DNA from: JARRLC01 sp050290865
GTDB lineage: Bacteria; Pseudomonadota; Alphaproteobacteria; Rhizobiales; Rhodomicrobiaceae
NCBI GenBank assembly: GCA_050290865.1
Contig: JBNKIW010000086.1
Span: 1-8,015, forward strand
DNA: 8,015 nt
Direction: 5' to 3'
How positions within the stretch are numbered: the first letter of the stretch is position 1; each line of letters begins with the position of its first letter. Positions 6,690 to 8,015 of this stretch are shown here, piece after piece. The position numbers and the translations under genes are program-made. The notes below the pieces were generated by a model. It saw only the letters and a program-made list of their open reading frames with translations, was not told the origin of the DNA and made no database searches.

Positions 6690-6998
6690 ATGGCATGGGA
6701 GATCAGCCGCAAAGCCGCCGCGAACCGCGTCATGCGGGGCGGGTCATGGAACAACCATGCGAGGAATGTGCGCGCCGCTTGCCGGAACCACAACCATCCG
6801 ACGAACCGCAACGACAATGTCGGCTTTCGCTGTGTCCGAGCTCAGCTCCAACCTGGATGGGTTGGGTATGAACAGGCTGGTCTTCCAGGCGTCCAGGGCA
6901 CAAGCCAGGTTCGCCAAAACACGACTGTCGCTGGCGTGCTAGTAGGGGGCAGCAGCCGTCCGAACGCTCGCTGGCGATCTCCTGGGAGCCGCCGATGA
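6690..6998 (+). CDS. Open frame carrying the template repeat; protein role doubtful
   Basis: The 102-codon frame starts 4 bases after the reverse transcriptase stop. It contains the template repeat in the same frame as the FGE targets (RGGSWNNHARN to GFRCVR at about residues 16-50). It runs on to a TGA that overlaps the next gene's start as ATGA. The part after the repeat (from about 51) resembles nothing I know. Because the repeat is copied from a coding region, its openness is expected, and the remaining 52 or so codons could be open by chance in GC-rich DNA. It lacks almost the whole FGE fold, so a functional FGE protein is excluded. A leader that couples translation to the next gene, or plain non-coding RNA, are both possible. 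Confidence 0.3.
   Translation: MAWEISRKAAANRVMRGGSWNNHARNVRAACRNHNHPTNRNDNVGFRCVRAQLQPGWVGYEQAGLPGVQGTSQVRQNTTVAGVLVGGSSRPNARWRSPGSRR
6714..6840 (+). repeat. DGR template repeat (TR)
   Basis: This is the donor copy. Read in the FGE frame it has nine AAY codons (codons 4, 13, 14, 18, 25, 27, 31, 33, 35) and 27 adenines in the 126-base core, whereas the aligned VR positions are mixed bases. Adenines cluster at surface-loop codons; two blocks without adenine, 6768-6785 and 6819-6838, are identical in all three VRs. The latter is the likely 3' initiation-of-homing region. The 5' limit is uncertain by one codon: the preceding AAA could belong to the repeat. It should be transcribed with the reverse transcriptase as RNA. 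Confidence 0.95.
6848..6865 (+). other. Hairpin in the spacer just after the template repeat
   Basis: CCAACC (6848-6853) and GGTTGG (6860-6865) form a 6-bp stem with a 6-base loop, starting 7 bases after the repeat ends. In the Bordetella phage DGR the spacer 3' of the template RNA is structured and is needed to prime cDNA. A comparable role is possible. AACCTGG at 6850-6856 could instead pair with CCAGGTT at 6905-6911. Confidence 0.35.
6984..6988 (+). promoter_or_regulatory. Ribosome binding site of the stand-alone FGE gene
   Basis: GGGAG lies 6 bases before the ATG at 6995 and supports that start. The ATG overlaps the TGA of the preceding frame. Confidence 0.55.
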
Positions 6999-7822
6999 CC
7001 AATTCCGGCGCGATCGACTCAGGTTTGCATCCGCTTATGAATGGTATCCCCCCCGCCTGGGCGAGCGGCTGGGGTGAGGACAATTTCGGGGTCTATGCTT
7101 CGTTCTCTGTGGGCGATGTGGTTCAGCGACTGCGCTGGATTCCGCCAGGGCGCTTCATGATGGGCTCGCCGAAAAGCGAGGAGGGCCGCTACGATGACGA
7201 AGGCCCGCGCCACGAAGTGACCATCAACCCCGGCTTCTGGATGATGGACACGCCGGTTCGCCAATGCTTGTGGCATGCAGTGATGGGCGACAACCCGAGC
7301 AAGTTCAAAGGGCCGGACAGGCCGGTCGAGAGCATCGATTTTTCGTCGATCGAACAGTTCCTGTCACGCCTGAATGACCGGATTCCTGAACTTGAGCTTT
7401 CCTTACCATCAGAGGCGCAGTGGGAACATGCTTGCCGCGCAAGCAGCGGGGCCGCAACCTATGCCACAGCTACCGAGAAACTGTCGGACATTGCCTGGTT
7501 CGCGGACAACTCGGAGAGCCAGACACAGCCGGTCGCGAAGAAGCGCTGCAACGCGTGGGGGCTGCATGACATGCTCGGCAATGTGTGGGAGTGGTGCGCC
7601 GACCATTGGCACGACAATTACGAAGGCGCACCCACGGACGGTTCTGCCTGGCAGGATGAGGGAGCCGCCGCGACCCGCGTCATGCGGGGCGGGTCATGGT
7701 ACGACCATGCGAGGCATGTGCGCGCCGCTTGCCGGAACCGCGACCATCCGCCGGGCCGCTACGACTTTGTCGGCTTTCGCTGTGTCCGAGTTCAAAATCC
7801 AGCGGAAAGGGGCAGGCGGTGA
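6995..7822 (+). CDS. DGR target: stand-alone variable FGE-domain protein
   Basis: The 275-residue protein is essentially a single FGE-sulfatase/SUMF1 domain (about 18-265). Its marks in order are RFMMGSP, EGPRHEVTI, GFWMMDTPV, LPSEAQWEHACRASS, MLGNVWEWCADHW, RGGSW (231-235) and GFRC. It is closest to the first FGE domain of the large target (shared WASGWGED, DTPVRQCLW, IEQFLSRLN) but lacks the 20-30-residue insertion with GERNAPVLDRIAWYGGN found in both of those domains. VR3 forms residues 224-265. No signal peptide or membrane segment is visible, so it is probably cytoplasmic. Neither position matching the SUMF1 catalytic cysteines is Cys, so a binding role is more likely than oxidation. It lies downstream of the template repeat, probably on the reverse transcriptase transcript. 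Confidence 0.9.
   Translation: MTNSGAIDSGLHPLMNGIPPAWASGWGEDNFGVYASFSVGDVVQRLRWIPPGRFMMGSPKSEEGRYDDEGPRHEVTINPGFWMMDTPVRQCLWHAVMGDNPSKFKGPDRPVESIDFSSIEQFLSRLNDRIPELELSLPSEAQWEHACRASSGAATYATATEKLSDIAWFADNSESQTQPVAKKRCNAWGLHDMLGNVWEWCADHWHDNYEGAPTDGSAWQDEGAAATRVMRGGSWYDHARHVRAACRNRDHPPGRYDFVGFRCVRVQNPAERGRR
7664..7789 (+). repeat. DGR variable repeat VR3
   Basis: It aligns without gaps to the template core. All 12 differences fall on template adenines (12 of 27). It forms the C-terminal variable part of the stand-alone FGE protein, 33 bases before the stop. It is the least diverged repeat and the nearest to the template, about 0.95 kb away. Confidence 0.95.
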
Positions 7823-7858
7823 GTCGAGCGTGCGGAGCCGCTCGGCCACAGCCTGACC
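7810..7858 (+). repeat. 49-base direct repeat, copy 2 (tail of VR3 gene)
   Basis: Identical to 5088-5136 behind VR2, covering the last codons, the stop and the hairpin. Similarity also runs upstream through the VQNPAE codons, with one 3-base length difference, into the repeat itself. Confidence 0.85.
7823..7846 (+). repeat. Hairpin directly after the stop codon, downstream of VR3
   Basis: Same stem as behind VR2: CGAGCG at 7825-7830 and CGCTCG at 7839-7844 with an 8-base loop. No T-run follows. The hairpin begins 33 bases after VR3. Confidence 0.6.
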
Positions 7859-8015
7859 AAAGCGCGCCGCTGGTGTGCTTGATCGTATCCGCGCTATCCA
7901 GTCTTGAAGCGATTGCGATCACGAGCTAGCGACATCTTTGGTAGAGTAGAGATGTGGCGCGGTGGCTTTAGGCTGGACATATCCGTTGCCGTCCCTTTCG
8001 TCTGACGGTGCCTTA
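7859..8015. other. Downstream region without a supported gene
   Basis: No open frame, RNA gene or clear terminator is visible. A short inverted repeat, CCGTC (7989-7993) and GACGG (8004-8008), is too weak to call and lies near the window edge. The DGR block appears to end shortly before this region. Confidence 0.5.

Larger units (their letters stand above)
3892..7846 (+). mobile_element. Diversity-generating retroelement cassette
   Basis: The full set is present in one orientation: targets with VR1 and VR2, HRDC accessory gene, reverse transcriptase, template repeat, and a third target with VR3. DGRs diversify host genes and do not transpose as insertion sequences do. I see no transposase, integrase, terminal inverted repeats or phage structural genes in the window, so whether the block sits in a prophage, plasmid or chromosome cannot be told. 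Confidence 0.93.

Noticed and set aside
3892..7789. The four repeats as a CRISPR array or simple gene-family conservation
   Set aside because: They are 126 bases long, 0.9-1.8 kb apart and in coding frame, unlike CRISPR. Plain protein conservation would give mostly third-position changes, not changes confined to template adenines.

Overview
The window is a GC-rich bacterial segment, probably proteobacterial. That guess rests only on base composition, Shine-Dalgarno sites and protein style; no marker fixes the taxon. All genes lie on the + strand in one compact block. The central feature is a complete diversity-generating retroelement (DGR): a DGR-type reverse transcriptase, an HRDC-domain accessory protein, one template repeat (TR) and three variable repeats (VR1-VR3). 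The VRs sit in three formylglycine-generating-enzyme (FGE-sulfatase/SUMF1, C-type-lectin fold) domains.

Layout. 1-152 holds no gene I can support. 153-536 encodes a small unrecognised protein, visibly more AT-rich than the rest. 536-1513 is a MoxR-like AAA+ ATPase. 1522-5100 encodes a 1192-residue protein: an unassigned N-terminal half with a possible degenerate vWA-like stretch, then two tandem FGE domains, each ending in its own variable repeat (VR1 internal, VR2 at the C-terminus). 5200-5685 is the HRDC accessory gene and 5666-6685 the reverse transcriptase. 6714-6840 is the TR, lying in a short open frame (6690-6998). 6995-7822 is a third, free-standing FGE protein with VR3. 7823-8015 holds a hairpin and a copied tail, but no gene I can see.

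Hand alignment of the 126-base TR core with the three VRs gives 48 differences, 47 of them at template adenines (15/15, 20/21 and 12/12 for VR1, VR2, VR3). This is the signature of adenine-directed mutagenic retrohoming. No adenine substitution in the core can create a stop codon, and nine AAY codons supply most of the diversity.

Working model (inference): RT and HRDC protein copy the TR RNA into mutated cDNA that replaces the VRs. The FGE domains act as diversified binding heads, not enzymes, because the position matching one SUMF1 catalytic cysteine is an invariant valine. Two heads are carried by a large protein encoded beside a MoxR ATPase, an arrangement reminiscent of AAA+/vWA conflict or sensor systems; the third is a separate small binder. 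Unusual points are two VRs in one ORF with one internal, a hairpin-bearing tail shared after VR2 and VR3, and a perfect 10-bp inverted repeat inside the coding sequence just after VR1.
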